Position numbers and translations under genes: made by a program. Under the pieces are notes generated by a model. It was not told the origin of the DNA. It saw only the letters and a list, made by a program, of their open reading frames with translations, and did no database searches. 64,000 nucleotides of DNA from Metallyticus violacea (lineage: Eukaryota; Arthropoda; Insecta; Mantodea; Metallyticidae), in contig CM060835.1 of assembly GCA_030762175.1 (NCBI GenBank), forward strand, positions 86,206,001 through 86,270,000, written 5' to 3'. Of the stretch, positions 1 through 11,651 are shown piece after piece; position 1 is the stretch's first letter, and each line of letters starts with the position of its first letter.

Positions 1-193
1 GAGTGGTCAGGAAGTCACTACACCGCAGTGAGGATAGGATTAATTTGAATTTGATTAATTTAACTTATTCAGGCTATTAATGTAGTCATTGTTATCTAGT
101 AAGGCTGTATGTGCTCCTTAGATTACATAATTACACATACAAAGCAGAGCTTCATCCCTTCAAAAGTGCGACTGGGCATATTTTGGTGTGATA

Positions 194-468
194 TGTGGCG
201 GTAACCATACTTCTAAACCCAAGATCGCGGGTTCATCCCAGCAAGGATCGATGGATTTTTTCGGGAGTAAAAATCCTAAGTATGGCTTTCCTAGGAAGGG
301 AAGTAAAGCCGTGGATCCTATGTCGTAGATTTACGGCATGTAAAAGAACCTCAAGCCTCAAAGAAGAGAACTCTGAGCAAAATTTATCGACCGTTTCAGG
401 CCCTGGATTGAATGGTACGCTGATGACGTGAGATGTTAGACAGCGTCCGTAAATAAAACATTAAAAAA
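194..468 (+). mobile_element. SINE family A, tRNA-derived, nearly full length
   Basis: The copy begins inside a tRNA-like head (the second half of an A box, then a B-box-like 'gggttcatccc'), continues through the family A body ('aagtatggctttcctagg', 'cctcaagcctcaaag') and ends with the conserved 3' block 'acgctgatgacgtgagatg' and an A-rich tail. An imperfect 10-bp duplication, tggtgtgata at 184-193 and tggtatgata at 469-478, brackets it, which fits LINE-assisted retroposition. It is a non-coding parasite with no protein of its own; any ORF across it is incidental. The head is a few bases shorter than in the copy at 45397. Confidence 0.85.
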
Positions 469-478
469 TGGTATGATA

Positions 479-1319
479 ATTCGGACAAGGGAAAGTTAAA
501 CCATATTTGCTTGTTGACTATCGTTGAAATGTGATAAAAATATCCCAGAAGTGGAACACAAATAGAGGAAAAGAAATAAAAATATCTGAAAGGGCAAAAT
601 GTTATGTACAGACTTTATAGATGGAGAGGAGAATTCACAGTTTACTCTATTTTATCTTTATACGTGAGCTTTTTCAATATATTAGACTATTTTGTTATAA
701 CAATTGTGTCGCAAAATATAATAATTTTAACCTTTTCTTTAAAGAGGAAAAAAATGTAGAAGCAATAAAAATAGTCTGACACTGCTCCTCGTTTAGTCAA
801 ACGTGAGTATATTACAAATAGAACATTTTTATTTTTATGCAGAGCTATAATAATCAAACCGAGGTATTCATGTTTTTACATACAGTTAATATTTTCATCT
901 GTAGACGTTCAATGACAGAGGAAACCATCTTTAATTTAGTTTTATATTGTTGCTGTCTCATGCTAGTCACGACACTTGGATTATTGTCTCTTAAGAATTT
1001 GTACTGTAGATGTTTTCGCGCCAAACTTAGGAGGGATATAACTCTAAAGCGCAACTTACAGTAAAGTTGGCAACAACAAAATAGAACAGAGCTGTGACAG
1101 AACTTTGCCTAACAACTAAAACATGCCTTGGGCATCTAAAGTCTTCATCCAGTTAGAGCTGCCCTGAGTATGCATTCAGTGAATACGAGCAATACAGCTT
1201 ACATAAAAGTACATCCCGAAATGTTCTGTATCACTTGAATTTACCACCAAAGGACCAGATAGCAGTTTAAGAAAATTTATCATGTTCGATAAACAGAAAT
1301 TAAAAATATGAAACAACAT
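479..1319. other. No recognisable gene
   Basis: AT-rich sequence without an identifiable domain. A 75-codon ORF at 837-1064 encodes one hydrophobic stretch but has no recognisable family and overlaps an ORF on the other strand, so I do not call it a gene. Confidence 0.5.
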
Positions 1320-1827
1320 GGAAAAATGTCTTTATTCGATTCACTTCCTCATCATACCGAAATAATTATAGACCCATAGTATCCTTCCTGTCCTATCGAA
1401 AGCATTGGAACATATTGTATACAAACAACTAATGAATTATTTATCACAACACGGCTTACTTGACGTCTATCAATTAAGATTTAGAACTGGCCACACTTCT
1501 AAAAGTTAATGAGGTTATTCTGAAGTCTTCTATGAAAAGAAACTGACTTTATTAAGTTTAATTGATTTCAGTAAAGTTTTTGACAGTTGACACAGACATG
1601 TTATTAAACAAATTAGAGTTCTCAACCTTTCTGAAACAACTATTTCTTATTTTAGTTTCTATCTTCAGAACGCTCAACAATGCCATAGCAAGTGGCTGTT
1701 CTTACTTGACGTTAAAGTAAGGCCTTCTTCTCGTGCCGCTCTCGTCAACCTGCTTATGATCTCGAGAGGCACGAGATTTTAATGGTAGCGGAGAAAACCG
1801 AAAGTCTCCTTAGTGTTTAGTTTGTTC

Positions 1828-1986
1828 ATGATGAGTAGATCAAAAGCGTTTGTATGCCTGGAATGTGGGGAGAAGTATTACTGCAATAAATATTTAAGAG
1901 AGCACATTTCTAAAGTACACCCGAAAAAGTTGCTTGTTATCGCGCCTATTCTAAAAAGACAGCATGAAACCCTGTTAGCTCAGTAG
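1828..1986 (+). CDS. Small C2H2 zinc-finger ORF inside the inverted-repeat element
   Basis: Fifty-two codons from a tandem ATGATG to TAG. Residues 8-31 contain a single C2H2 finger: Cys10, Cys13, His26 and His31 with spacing C-x2-C-x12-H-x4-H, and a hydrophobic residue before the first Cys as is usual. The rest is basic (Lys-rich 'HPKK' linker, 'LKRQH'). A finger of this kind binds DNA or RNA. Its place just inside the left end of a transposon suggests it is the N-terminal DNA-binding part of a lost transposase, or an exon captured by the element. No splice signals were identified with certainty and there is no sign that it is expressed. A chance ORF is unlikely given the exact ligand spacing, but the host gene or transposon family is unknown. 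Confidence 0.5.
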   Translation: MMSRSKAFVCLECGEKYYCNKYLREHISKVHPKKLLVIAPILKRQHETLLAQ

Positions 1987-2237
1987 GTTAGATGTGTCGT
2001 GGGTTCGATTTCCCATTGGTAATTTTTCTTCTTGTAATTTTTTTGCTCGCAGTAAAAATTTACTAGTTTTTTTATAAATATTCATACATTTTCCACACAT
2101 TTCCTAATCGAATAAACATTACTTTTACGTCTTAAAGGCATGTTTTCCTTCTTGTTTCTTTGTTTTTAATATACTACCTAGAAATTTTCTTTCCATTTTA
2201 CTTTTCCATATTTCTACTGTGATCGTAATCAATCTGT

Positions 2238-2452
2238 GGTCGCCTTTTTTCGTAAATATAAATTTATGGGGGAATGTGAGTTTTTTGGGGGGGTTAGTAC
2301 TGTTTATCGCACTGCTGAGGCACCACGGGCAGTATGGAGAATTGTCTACTACTAAGTAGGTGGGTAAATCATTGTAATGGTGCAAATATCCACTTATTCC
2401 AGCAGAAAATGAAAAATTCGTAAATATGTTAGCCAGTAAAATCTTTAACTCC

Positions 2453-2507
<55 letters not shown>

Positions 2508-2590
2508 AAAAGCTTAGACCGTGAGTATATGAACCAACAACCTTTGTATTACAGCACGACGCTCTAACCATATGAGCTAACACGCCATAC
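2238..2590 (-). mobile_element. SINE family C copy (minus strand)
   Basis: Read on the minus strand, 2590-2525 is tRNA-like: an A-box-like 'gttagctcatatggttag' and a B-box-like 'gttgttggttcat'. The body shared with the copies at 19.7-20.0 kb and 33.2 kb follows: 'cgtaaatataaat', 'aaatcattgtaatggtg' and 'aactccag' on the plus strand. The AAAG array at 2453-2510 is an expansion within this copy. Confidence 0.5.
2453..2510. repeat. (AAAG)n microsatellite
   Basis: About 14 near-perfect AAAG units, purine-only on the plus strand. Confidence 0.95.
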
Positions 2591-3740
2591 TTTGTGCAGG
2601 AATACGTAATTATCTACCTATATCTGCGGAAGTCACCAGCGGACGAGATCGTCACGACCTTCTCAATCTCGTTTGGCACGAGAAGACGGCCTTACTTTAA
2701 CGCCAAGTGTTGTTCTCCTGAATGGTGTCTTGTTAAGTCTGAAGTTTCCCAGGGATCAGTGCTAGATCCTCTATTATTTATGATTTATATTAATGATGTT
2801 AACTATAATCGTTAAGCACTGTAGTTACCATTTATATGTATACCGTCCAAACGAAACAGCTGACAGTTGAACGAATGACCAACAACTTAAATTCTATTTT
2901 TATGGTGGATAAAAATGTGGATTGAGATTAAATCCACAAAAACTGAGCTTACTTAAGGATCTACTTTTTATAAAAGAAAACAACAGGAACGCCCAATATA
3001 ACGAAAGAGTTATGAAACTCAGTATCTTTATGAACAAAGATCTGAACTGAAGCAGTCAGGCACTTGTAACAAAACAGTTTCGTTGCTTCGTTCTTTAAGA
3101 CTCGTGCGTTTTACCTTATGATATAATATTATTAATTTTGACTATGGTAACCCTTACTGACAAACATAAATATATGCCATTTATATGTAAAATGCGAAAT
3201 TTTGATTATATAATACCGTCTCTCAAGCTTCTCCCATGGGAACGAAGAAATGCTCATCTATTAGTAATGCTGTTTAAAATATTGTATACTTCATATCAAG
3301 TAACAAGTTTTGAATTTCTCTCCGCAGCTCGCAATAAGAATCAGTCACCTCTTTCTATCTCTCTTCACAGATCTTCTCTATACTCATCCTTTTCAATAGC
3401 TTTATCTCATCACTGAAATTGCTTATCTAATGATGCGGAAAATTATAGGTTTAAGATTTAGCTGGAAAATGCTTTGTCTAATAATATTTATTATTAGTAA
3501 ATTGTTAGGCGTTTGTGTAATAATTTCACTCGCTAACTGTTTTCTTAGAAATTAAATTTTCTTATGTACGAGTATATTAACAGAGTTGGTAACTTTATGT
3601 ATGTACATTATGTATTGGTTTATTCGTTATATTTATTGTTGTATGTGTATTTCTGGTAGTGTGGAAGAGAAGGTCTGGCGGTCTTAATCCCACCAGACAA
3701 CACAAATAAATAAACGCTGTGTTTACTTACAAAAAAAAAA

Positions 3741-5074
3741 ACTAAAAAATATGTAGATATATTTTAAACTTTGCAATTAGACGTTAGTTGTATTTTTTTT
3801 AAAATTTAGTTTTTAGGTTTTTCTTTCGGATTATTATTTCTAAAAGACAATCAGAATATTCTCTTTAAGATTATTTAGTATCGTGAATAAACAAATTCAT
3901 AATCTGTGATATTCCTAAGCTGCATTTTTAGCCTGGCAGTCTACGATACGATATCAACTCGTCAATGGAGTTATTGTTGATTCTAACACAATTTTTAAAA
4001 AATGAGTTAATGAGTATATGGGTATCTTAATGAACTAAAGAAAATAAATATTTCTGAAAATCATAAAAATGCAACACAATAGATATTATATTAGTTCTTA
4101 ATGTAAATTTAGCATCTTTACCGTTCTTAATGGATGCAATGAACAAAGCCAAACACGAGGCTTATGTGCGATTACGTAAATAAATATGACGGAAAGCCAC
4201 ATTTTTTTGTAGTTTTGAATAAAATATTTATTAAATGTCCCTATGGCCTTTTAATAATTATATTTTTGGGAAGATGTAAAAAGTAATGTCACACACCTAA
4301 TCATTTGTGAAGTGCATATAAAAATCATGATCCGTGGACGTAAAGATTATAAACTTAAAGCACTATAACATTATACCATTTATTATGTTCTACATTGTCA
4401 TTAATCGTTTATTGAAATACTTTGTTTATAGTTGCGGTGAAATAGAGAACGCCCAAACATTTTCAAACAAGGTGAGGCGGAGCCTAAAACTGGTCTGTTA
4501 CAGGGGAATATGGAAATAAAGAGCAAGTATAGTATAGTAGCTAGTTTAGTTTTATCCTCTATGATTTATTTTTTTAATTTCATACATAAATAACCTAATT
4601 AATAATATTATGGAAAAGGGTGTTGAGGGAAGAGAAATATCCAAGGTCACTAACTTAAATTGTGATCCGACTCGTGCGTTCCGTAGAATAAAAACGTATT
4701 AAATAGTTTTTAGGCACTAACGAGTTCATTCATAGCATAAAAATGCATTTTTGAAGCTCGTAATAGTCTTGATGTTCTGCACAGTGCCAATGAAAAATAA
4801 TGAAAAGTTACTGAATGTTCAGTCTAATGTTCCTTATAAAGCATTCACACTCAAAATGTACAGCTATTTGTTCACGAAAAGCATAAGAACAAATTTCTGA
4901 ACTTCAAAAAAGGCATACAATTTTTGTAGCAGTAGTAGTATTTATTATTATTCCAGTTAAATAAGGTATACATTGCACATCACAGTCGCACGGTTCGCAA
5001 GAGTCTACATGTTCTTGAAAAATACTACATTTCAATTAATTCCAACAAAAGAAAACACAACGTTAACAAGAACA

Positions 5075-5076
<2 letters not shown>
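3741..5076. other. No recognisable gene
   Basis: AT-rich sequence. Small ORFs such as 4334-4519 show no domain and no codon-like composition. Confidence 0.5.

Positions 5077-5109
<33 letters not shown>
5077..5109. repeat. (CA)n microsatellite
   Basis: About 16 CA dinucleotides, nearly uninterrupted. Confidence 0.95.
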
Positions 5110-5111
<2 letters not shown>

Positions 5112-5689
5112 AACAGACATGCATATTCATATAAATTTTCGTATTATTTATGTACAATGTTTATGGAAATGTCTGGTCCCTAAAACTGTGTATTTCATTT
5201 AAGAAAATGCCCAGGTTTAGCCAGTTTTATTTATTTACAATTAAGTCCCAACATGCCAATTCCCCCTACTGCAAGTCAAAAATGAATTCGAGAGAAATTT
5301 TATCCCAGTACTTCTGTCTGTGCGCACTTAGCGAAAATGTGTACTCAGTCTTCCGGTTCCAAGTATAATGGGCAAATCCTTCTGCCTTTCTCGTCATTTA
5401 TATCCCTGTATACACTATATCTTCCCAGTATCCCATTTCTTGTAGTTCGATGTGCCTCTCCCAACCCTAGAATTCGTTTCACATTGTAATTTATGTACTA
5501 TACAGTGCTGCTCAGATTACTACTTTTTTAATCCCTTCCACGACACACTAGTATACAAAGCGAGTTTCTGCGGCACTGGCAACAACGTGCGGACTCGTTC
5601 TTGAGCACACACAACTTGCCTTGTTTGTAGGCTTGTAGGTTGACTGGTAGTGCTGTAAAACTTAGCATGGAATGCTGTATACTCTCTCT
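5110..5689. other. No recognisable gene
   Basis: Contains a 72-codon ORF (5150-5368) without identifiable homology. Nothing else stands out. Confidence 0.5.
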
Positions 5690-6130
5690 ATATGTATAAG
5701 TCTATATTGTGCAGTGAATCAAAGAATTTTATTAAAAAAATTAGATTCATAGCTATAACACTAGAAATAGTAAAGATTATCATAGGTATGCTTATAATAA
5801 ACAAATAGTATGTAAAGATGTAAATGTAAGAGGTACCCTTTTGTACAATAAATTGCCTCCAGAGATTAAATCTGTAGAAAAATCAAAATTTAAGTATCAG
5901 TTGAAAAAATACCTTGTAAATAGAAGTTTATATTCATTGGATGAACTGTAATCAATTGTAATCTAAACAGAATTTATAGGTAAACTTTTTTTAACTCTCG
6001 CAAACATATACTAAAACCTTGTTCTAAGAATAAGTTATGCTTTGTTACTCTAGTATTTTGACAATGTCTGAAACTTATGTAAACGAGTCTATTGACAGCA
6101 ATAAATGTATTCTTTTATTTTATTATATTG
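5690..6130 (+). mobile_element. 5'-truncated LINE (3' end of a CR1/RTE-like ORF2)
   Basis: A 69-codon open stretch (5745-5951, no ATG because the 5' side is missing) runs without interruption from 'HSYNTRN' through 'RGTLLYNKLPPEIK' and 'FKYQLKKYLV' to a TAA. 'HSYNTRN ... YNKLPPEIK ... FK..LK.YL' is the conserved C-terminal tail found after the polymerase in many arthropod non-LTR elements. The untranslated tail follows, ending in T-rich, A-poor DNA near 6120. The undamaged reading frame suggests a fairly young, 5'-truncated insertion. The 5' break point and target duplication are not clear. Confidence 0.7.
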
Positions 6131-6736
6131 CTTTTTTAAAAATCTAAGTTCAGTATGGTAGATTCTGTTTAGATAACAAAAAGTTGAAGACATGTAAGCG
6201 ACTTCTCAACTGACTAAATCACCTCCTAGCTCGTGGGAATGACTTAGTATAACTGGGTGCGCAATCCTTGAGCAGTCTTCCAGAATCTACCACCGACTTC
6301 ACTCACTCTGGAAAAAGAAGAGCAACTCAGACCGAACACTTCAACTGAAAAGTGGTAAAGCATTGAATGTTAGCGGAGAAAAACTACTCGCTAATAGCAG
6401 GGGGAAAAATTAATACCATATTACATTTTTCAATTGCCTGTTTAAAAAAACACGAAAAACTTGTTTTCTTAGCAAATCTTTTATTATAGGTCAATACATT
6501 CCCTGTGAAAATATGTTTGGTCTTTAAAATGCTTAATTTTGTTTTTTTTTTCAGAATAAATATTGAATAAATTAATACTTTTAATTACTTTTATCAGTAA
6601 CAACACAAAATGTCAGATTTTGTGATACATCTAGTGAACTTGTTCAGAACCACTATACTATCCTACTTTCCTATAAAGTACAAATTTAACTTTGATAGTG
6701 ATTTTCTGTTGTAAACCTTTTCAAAGAAAAGAGTTG
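6131..6736. other. No recognisable gene
   Basis: AT-rich, with no domain, repeat family or structure that I can name. Confidence 0.5.
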
Positions 6737-6890
6737 TTGGCCCTATTTCCTAGATTTACGACACGTAAAAAAACTTCAAGCCTGAAAGAAGAAGCCTATT
6801 GAGGAAACTTTATCTACCGTTTCACGCTCTGAATTGAATGGGACGCTAATGATAAAAAATATTCAAGAGTGTCCTTAAATTAATAAACCT
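6737..6890 (+). mobile_element. SINE family A, 3' fragment
   Basis: Carries only the body and tail: 'tagatttacgacacgt', 'cttcaagcctgaaagaag' and 'gaatgggacgctaatgat'. It is diverged and lacks the tRNA-like head, so it is 5'-truncated or decayed. Confidence 0.75.
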
Positions 6891-8109
6891 AACCTAACTT
6901 ATGTCCATTCTCCTCTAACATTATGATCATTCCTGTTGCAATGCATACTTATATACTTGAAACTGATGTGAAATTTTACAAAAATGTATTTAAAATTTAT
7001 TAGGAAAATGTGTATCATACTTTTGGACATGAACCTCACAAAAAGTTATATCAAAGTTTCCATCTCCAACATGATTGTTTAAAATAAGCCAGGAGTAGAC
7101 TTTCCTTGAATTGTGTAATAAATTGTTGATGAACAACAAATATGTTCATCTTAAATTTACAATTGATGAATTATTATACTTCGATAACGTTTAACTCCGT
7201 TTTATCCAATTCAGTTTCTGTGGAGATGAAACAGTACGACCTTTAGTACAATGACAACCTATTCTCCTCGAGTCCTCACAAACGTATCCCAGTTTCCCTT
7301 CCCTCACACTTTTCACATCTGCAAAGTTTTCTTTTTCATTCAGTCTCAGCTGCCTTGTAGCGTTCTCTTTCATCTCATACGTGATGTGAAGTATCTTCCC
7401 TTTCGACGGTGAAAATCTAGAAGTCTGAGCTCTAGAGGAGCTGAGACTTATGATGCGATGTTTTGCCAAAACCCGCACGGGACATAGCATCTCATACTCG
7501 GCACGCAGTGTCTATGGTTACTTTAAAAGTCGATCACAGAAGTATAGATGGAAAATTATGTGAACAATTTATGAAACGCGTCTCCGAAACTCGCTCGATG
7601 GCTCCGCAGCCCACAGGTGCATGATTACAACCCTTTGCTCCTGTGCAAGTTCGGAATACATGGGTGGAAAACGTAACTGAGGAAGTAGTGGAAGTCGGTA
7701 TCACAAAGAGCGGCGTCCAACATTGACATTGTTGTCAATTTATCACTCTCATATTTTCCCTCCATTTCCTGCGGGCGAGGCTTGACTTGGTTCAGATCAT
7801 ATTAGCCTATCTGTAGCTGCTTTCAATCTTCCAGTCAGGCGAGAAATTCTGTACCAGCTTCCCTCGAAAGAATACTGCTGCTACACACTTTAAGATGCTC
7901 AAGAGAAGCTGCTCATATTTTACTGCCAGAGCTTCAACTTATATTTCACCGCATTCCCTTTTCGCTTCAAGCTTATGCGTTTTGAGCACCATACATCGCA
8001 TAGATCTCCGGTGCCATGAATGAAATGAATTAATCGCGATGCAAATGAGTGTGGAGCTCTCTAACATAAAGTTTGCTGGTACTTCTTCCACAGATGCGAA
8101 GAAACATGC
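6891..8109. other. No supported gene; one unassigned minus-strand ORF
   Basis: An open frame of 99 codons lies at 7191-7490 (minus). It is Lys/Arg-rich, with no membrane segment and no motif I recognise. The region is slightly less AT-rich than its surroundings and could hold unique sequence, but I cannot support a gene. Confidence 0.4.
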
Positions 8110-9012
8110 AGTAAAATTATCGCAAGTAATATTTCAAGAGGGCCTGAGATTGCGGATAAATTTACTCACTACCTTCGTGAAAGCTCAGACCATAGAGTGA
8201 TATTTATTGGGACTATTTCACTAATTAAATAAGAATTTAAATGTTATTCCTCTAAACTTGACTTACAATATTGAAATAACTGTATTTGTATTATGAATAC
8301 AAGCCATCTTCCAACAGACAAATGTTGACTGTCAATGATACCAATAGAAAAGAGTCAAATACGGGTATAATTGAGATAGTTTTGTTGTTATCAATACGTT
8401 CCCACCGCCTGCTAGCAAAAGTGGTAAGTGATGCGTGCTCAGGAATTATAGTGGGGGTATAGAGTTGGCTATACAGACCACAAGACAAATGCACATAGTG
8501 CGGTTAAAGGGATTTGGAAAAACTTTGCGGCAATTTTATTGCTTTATTGGTCAAAATTCAAAATTTTGGTTCATTTCATTGGTCGATTTTGTCATGACGT
8601 TACTTAAGTGAAATAGTCATATAAAATCCTAAACTCCTAATCTATATACACTGAGATTTAAATCTTTCCCCTTCACCCTAAAAGCAAAACTATTTATAAG
8701 ACAGTCTGATCGCCGGAGGTATATTATATAAAATAGACATTAATTTAAAACGCCGTGACTTTAACGCACTAGAGACATTTTTACTAGCAAGTAAAATGAA
8801 TAGACAACAATTTTGAATATATCTAGAAATTACAGACACCTCTAAGCACGTTATCCTCGCCACATGCTAAGTTATAGTTTTGTCTTTATCTATCCAGGCA
8901 AACCATTTCTGTTTGTTCAAATAGATATATTGTACTTTTCTTAGTAATGCAAAATCAAAGGGATCGACCTAAGAAAACGAAACATTCCACATTTATTGAC
9001 CAATTCACTTAA
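8110..9012 (+). repeat. Diverged direct duplication, copy 1
   Basis: Collinear with 9290-10894. Shared blocks in the same order include 'agtgatatttatt' (about 8196), 'gccaatagagaagag'-like (about 8339), 'ccaccgcct' (8402), 'gaccacaagacaaatgcac' (8477), 'attggtcgatttt' (8579) and 'tactagcaagtaaaat' (8780). A short inverted pair, gactatttcac (8211) and gtgaaatagtc (8609), lies inside, so a MITE-like unit may be embedded in the duplication. No coding potential. Confidence 0.7.
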
Positions 9013-9289
9013 TAGTTTTACCATACATTAAAGACAAATAATAAAAACAAACCACCCAATTTCAGATACATTGATGTAATATTTCTTGAGTATAAACTAT
9101 TTTGTATTTTTATGCATCCCCTAATAAAATAATGTTTGCCGTGTGTTTTCAGCATTTGGAAAAAGAACTTCATATTTGTGTTCCAAACACATAATAAAGA
9201 CAATTCATTTGCATTTTTTTGATAAAGTATTATTTTATAAAAAACATCTTCCTACATATAAATTTTATGTTACACGAACAAATACTATT

Positions 9290-10894
9290 TATCACAAGTA
9301 ATATCACCAGAGGGTCAGAGATTACCGATAAATTTACGAATGTATTGAGTGGAAAGCTCAGACTCTCGAGTGATATTTATTCGTGAGTATTATTTCACAA
9401 TTAAAATAAACATTTAAATATAATTCCTATAAACTTGGCTTACAAATATTGAGTGTTTGTACTTCCTTTTCAAGCAATCTTGCGAGAGAAGAATGCCGAT
9501 TGTCATTAATGCCAATAGAGAAGAGCAAAATACGGGTAGGACTATTTCATGAATAGAATATGAATAAAAGTTATATATATTTGAAATTCCCAAACAGAAT
9601 GTTAACACCTGTATAAAATGTTATACTTGTTAATATATATTCTATTCAGAAACTGTGAGATTGAAATGGACAAAAGTGGACTATTAAATAGCTACCGTTC
9701 GATTATCTAATACCAACTGAGAAAAAAATAGCATACAGTGTCTGTGTTTTTCTTTGTATTCTGTGGTTTGGAATTCCTAATGATAAGATCAATCTGCACA
9801 TATGACGCATCACCAAAACGCGTTGAAGAACTCTCCATTTTGCGTTATGATTGTCGATTGTCCATGCTTTAGTTGCTATCAATAGCTCCCCACCGCCTCT
9901 AGCAAAAGTTATGCAGTGATGCGTGTTCAGTAATTATGTAGTGGAGGTATAGAGTTGTCTACACTGACCACAAGACAAATGCACGTCATGTGATAAAATG
10001 GATTTGATAAATTTTTTCCGATAATTTCACTCCGTAATCTGGCTATGATTGGTGAAAATTCAAAATTTTGTTTCGTTTCATTGGTCGATTTTAAGATGAC
10101 CTCACATGAGTGAAATAGTGTATATACATTTTCTAGCGGCAACTTTTATTTATACATTTCTCGGGAGCCCCTGCTGAAAATTTCAAGTTGATTGATGAAA
10201 TTTAACACCGCAAAGAGCGATTTGAATTTCCATATGTGCAAGAAAAAGCAGTTTTGAGAAAAACGATATTTAATATTTAAGGGATGATCTTACCAATGCC
10301 TAGCGTCAAATAAACAGCCACGTGACATTCCTTCAAAATAACAGTAGAATAAAATAGCGTCGCTATATGAATCTAAAAGAAACAAACCTAATTAACGTGT
10401 AAAAAAAAAAAAAAAAAAAAAAAAAGGCTTTTTTCCTTCTTCTTTTCACGGGTCAGCCCCAAACCGGTCTTCTAACCTATATCCTCTGAGTTTTATGTCT
10501 TTCCTCTTCTGCCTTCAAAATTAAAGCGATATTTTGCAAGAATGAAAAATAAAAATAATAATAATGAAATCAGATCACCTAATACATATTATATTTAGAT
10601 ATTAATGTACTACAAAATTGTTGCTGAATACTAGCAAGTAAAATAAATAAAATATCATTCTTGAATATCTCTAAAAAACATTAGACATTTTCATGCAAAG
10701 TGTCCTGGCCACAAGCCAAGCAAAAGGTCCGACTCTGTTAATCCAAACGCAACATTAAATTTTGTTTGCTAAAAAGATAGATAAAAAATAATATTAATTA
10801 CTATTACTTTGCTTCCAAACAGCTATCTGCTTTTGATGCTAAATCCAAGAGAAACAAAACGTTTTCTAATATGTATACTATATTACCCAATTGA
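9290..10894 (+). repeat. Diverged direct duplication, copy 2 with extra insertions
   Basis: Same order of blocks as copy 1, at offsets that rise from about +1180 to +1500 to about +1840. Copy 2 therefore contains roughly 320 bp of extra sequence between about 9540 and 9860, and about 340 bp between about 10130 and 10470; the second includes a 25-base A run at 10401-10425 that could be a retroposon tail. The matches to copy 1 are patchy, so the duplication is old. Confidence 0.65.
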
Positions 10895-11618
10895 CTTCTT
10901 TTTCTGGCAGACTTGTTCTCAAAGGTGAAAGAAACGTTTGCGAGGTATTCACTTTCAATCAAAATTTAACATTCAAACACGTTTTGATCGATCAGTGATA
11001 TAGTACAAAAAATATGCTGCAAATGGAGTGCGCCGTCTTTCAAGAATTGGCAACGTATTGTTCACTTGGCAGGACTGTGCTATGCCAAAAGTAGCCTAAA
11101 TAAACTTGGAGTTCAGCATGAAGTTGATTATATTTTTAATTTTCATTGCTTGGTGTGAAACAGTGATTTATGTTACAATTACTTATGGAATGCCCTAGTA
11201 CATTCAATAAGAATGATTTGCTATTCGCCCTTATGGTACGAGCACAACATGAGAGTACATACTGCACTGCTAGTCTATTTTCATTGCTTCTGTGGGGAAA
11301 TCATTCAAGTATGCATTAAGCAAAATTTCTTCCAACCTTGTAAATTAAAAACTATGTTTTACAAATCATTATACTTGGCAAGATATGAGCTTTAAAATGA
11401 GCTATTGTTCATATTTCAATTTTAAAGGGAAGTTCGAGAATTATGCTGTCATTAAAAAAATGAAATTTTTTTAATGAAACACGGCAATTTGGTGAATTTT
11501 TGCTTGAAAATTATTAGATCTAGAGATGACATATTTTACAAAAAAATGTTGTCTTTATATGTGGTTGTAGTACAACAGCAGCAGCAGCAGCAGCAACAAC
11601 AACAACAACAACAACAAC

Positions 11619-11651
<33 letters not shown>

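Larger units (their letters stand above)
1710..2702. mobile_element. 993-bp DNA element with 28-bp terminal inverted repeats
   Basis: The first 28 bases (1710-1737, starting cgttaaagtaaggcc) and the reverse complement of the last 28 (2675-2702) differ at one position. The element lies exactly between two halves of a LINE reverse transcriptase, so its limits are set by both the repeats and the target. No clean target duplication is visible; the flanks share a loose 'caagtg...tgttct' similarity. Inside are a small zinc-finger ORF (1828-1986), a minus-strand SINE family C copy and an AAAG microsatellite. No transposase core is present, so it is probably a non-autonomous derivative of a cut-and-paste transposon of unknown superfamily. 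Confidence 0.75.
1320..3740 (+). mobile_element. CR1/Jockey-like LINE relic, interrupted
   Basis: Pieces of a non-LTR reverse transcriptase follow one another in order, with frameshifts. Near 1370-1500 is an 'NYRPI' fingers segment and 'LMNYLSQHGLLD'; near 1540-1680 is 'LIDFSKVFDS' (catalytic palm motif A) and 'SETTISYF'; after the inserted element, at 2740-2815, is 'VSQGSVLDPLLFMIYIND' (motif B). At 3138-3416 comes a C-terminal segment with 'RRNAHLLVMLFKILYTSYQ' followed by 'PLSISLHRSSLYSS', typical of this LINE group after the polymerase. The 3' end is near 3700-3740 ('cacaaataaataaacg', then an A run). No intact ORF remains. The 993-bp inverted-repeat element at 1710-2702 splits the relic between palm motifs A and B. 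Confidence 0.75.

Noticed and set aside
7191..7490. 99-codon minus ORF as a host gene
   Set aside because: Open but without domain, splice signals or a convincing start context; listed only as unassigned.
8110..10894. LTR retrotransposon with two LTRs
   Set aside because: The two copies are nearly adjacent and lack an internal coding region, primer-binding site, polypurine tract and TG/CA ends.
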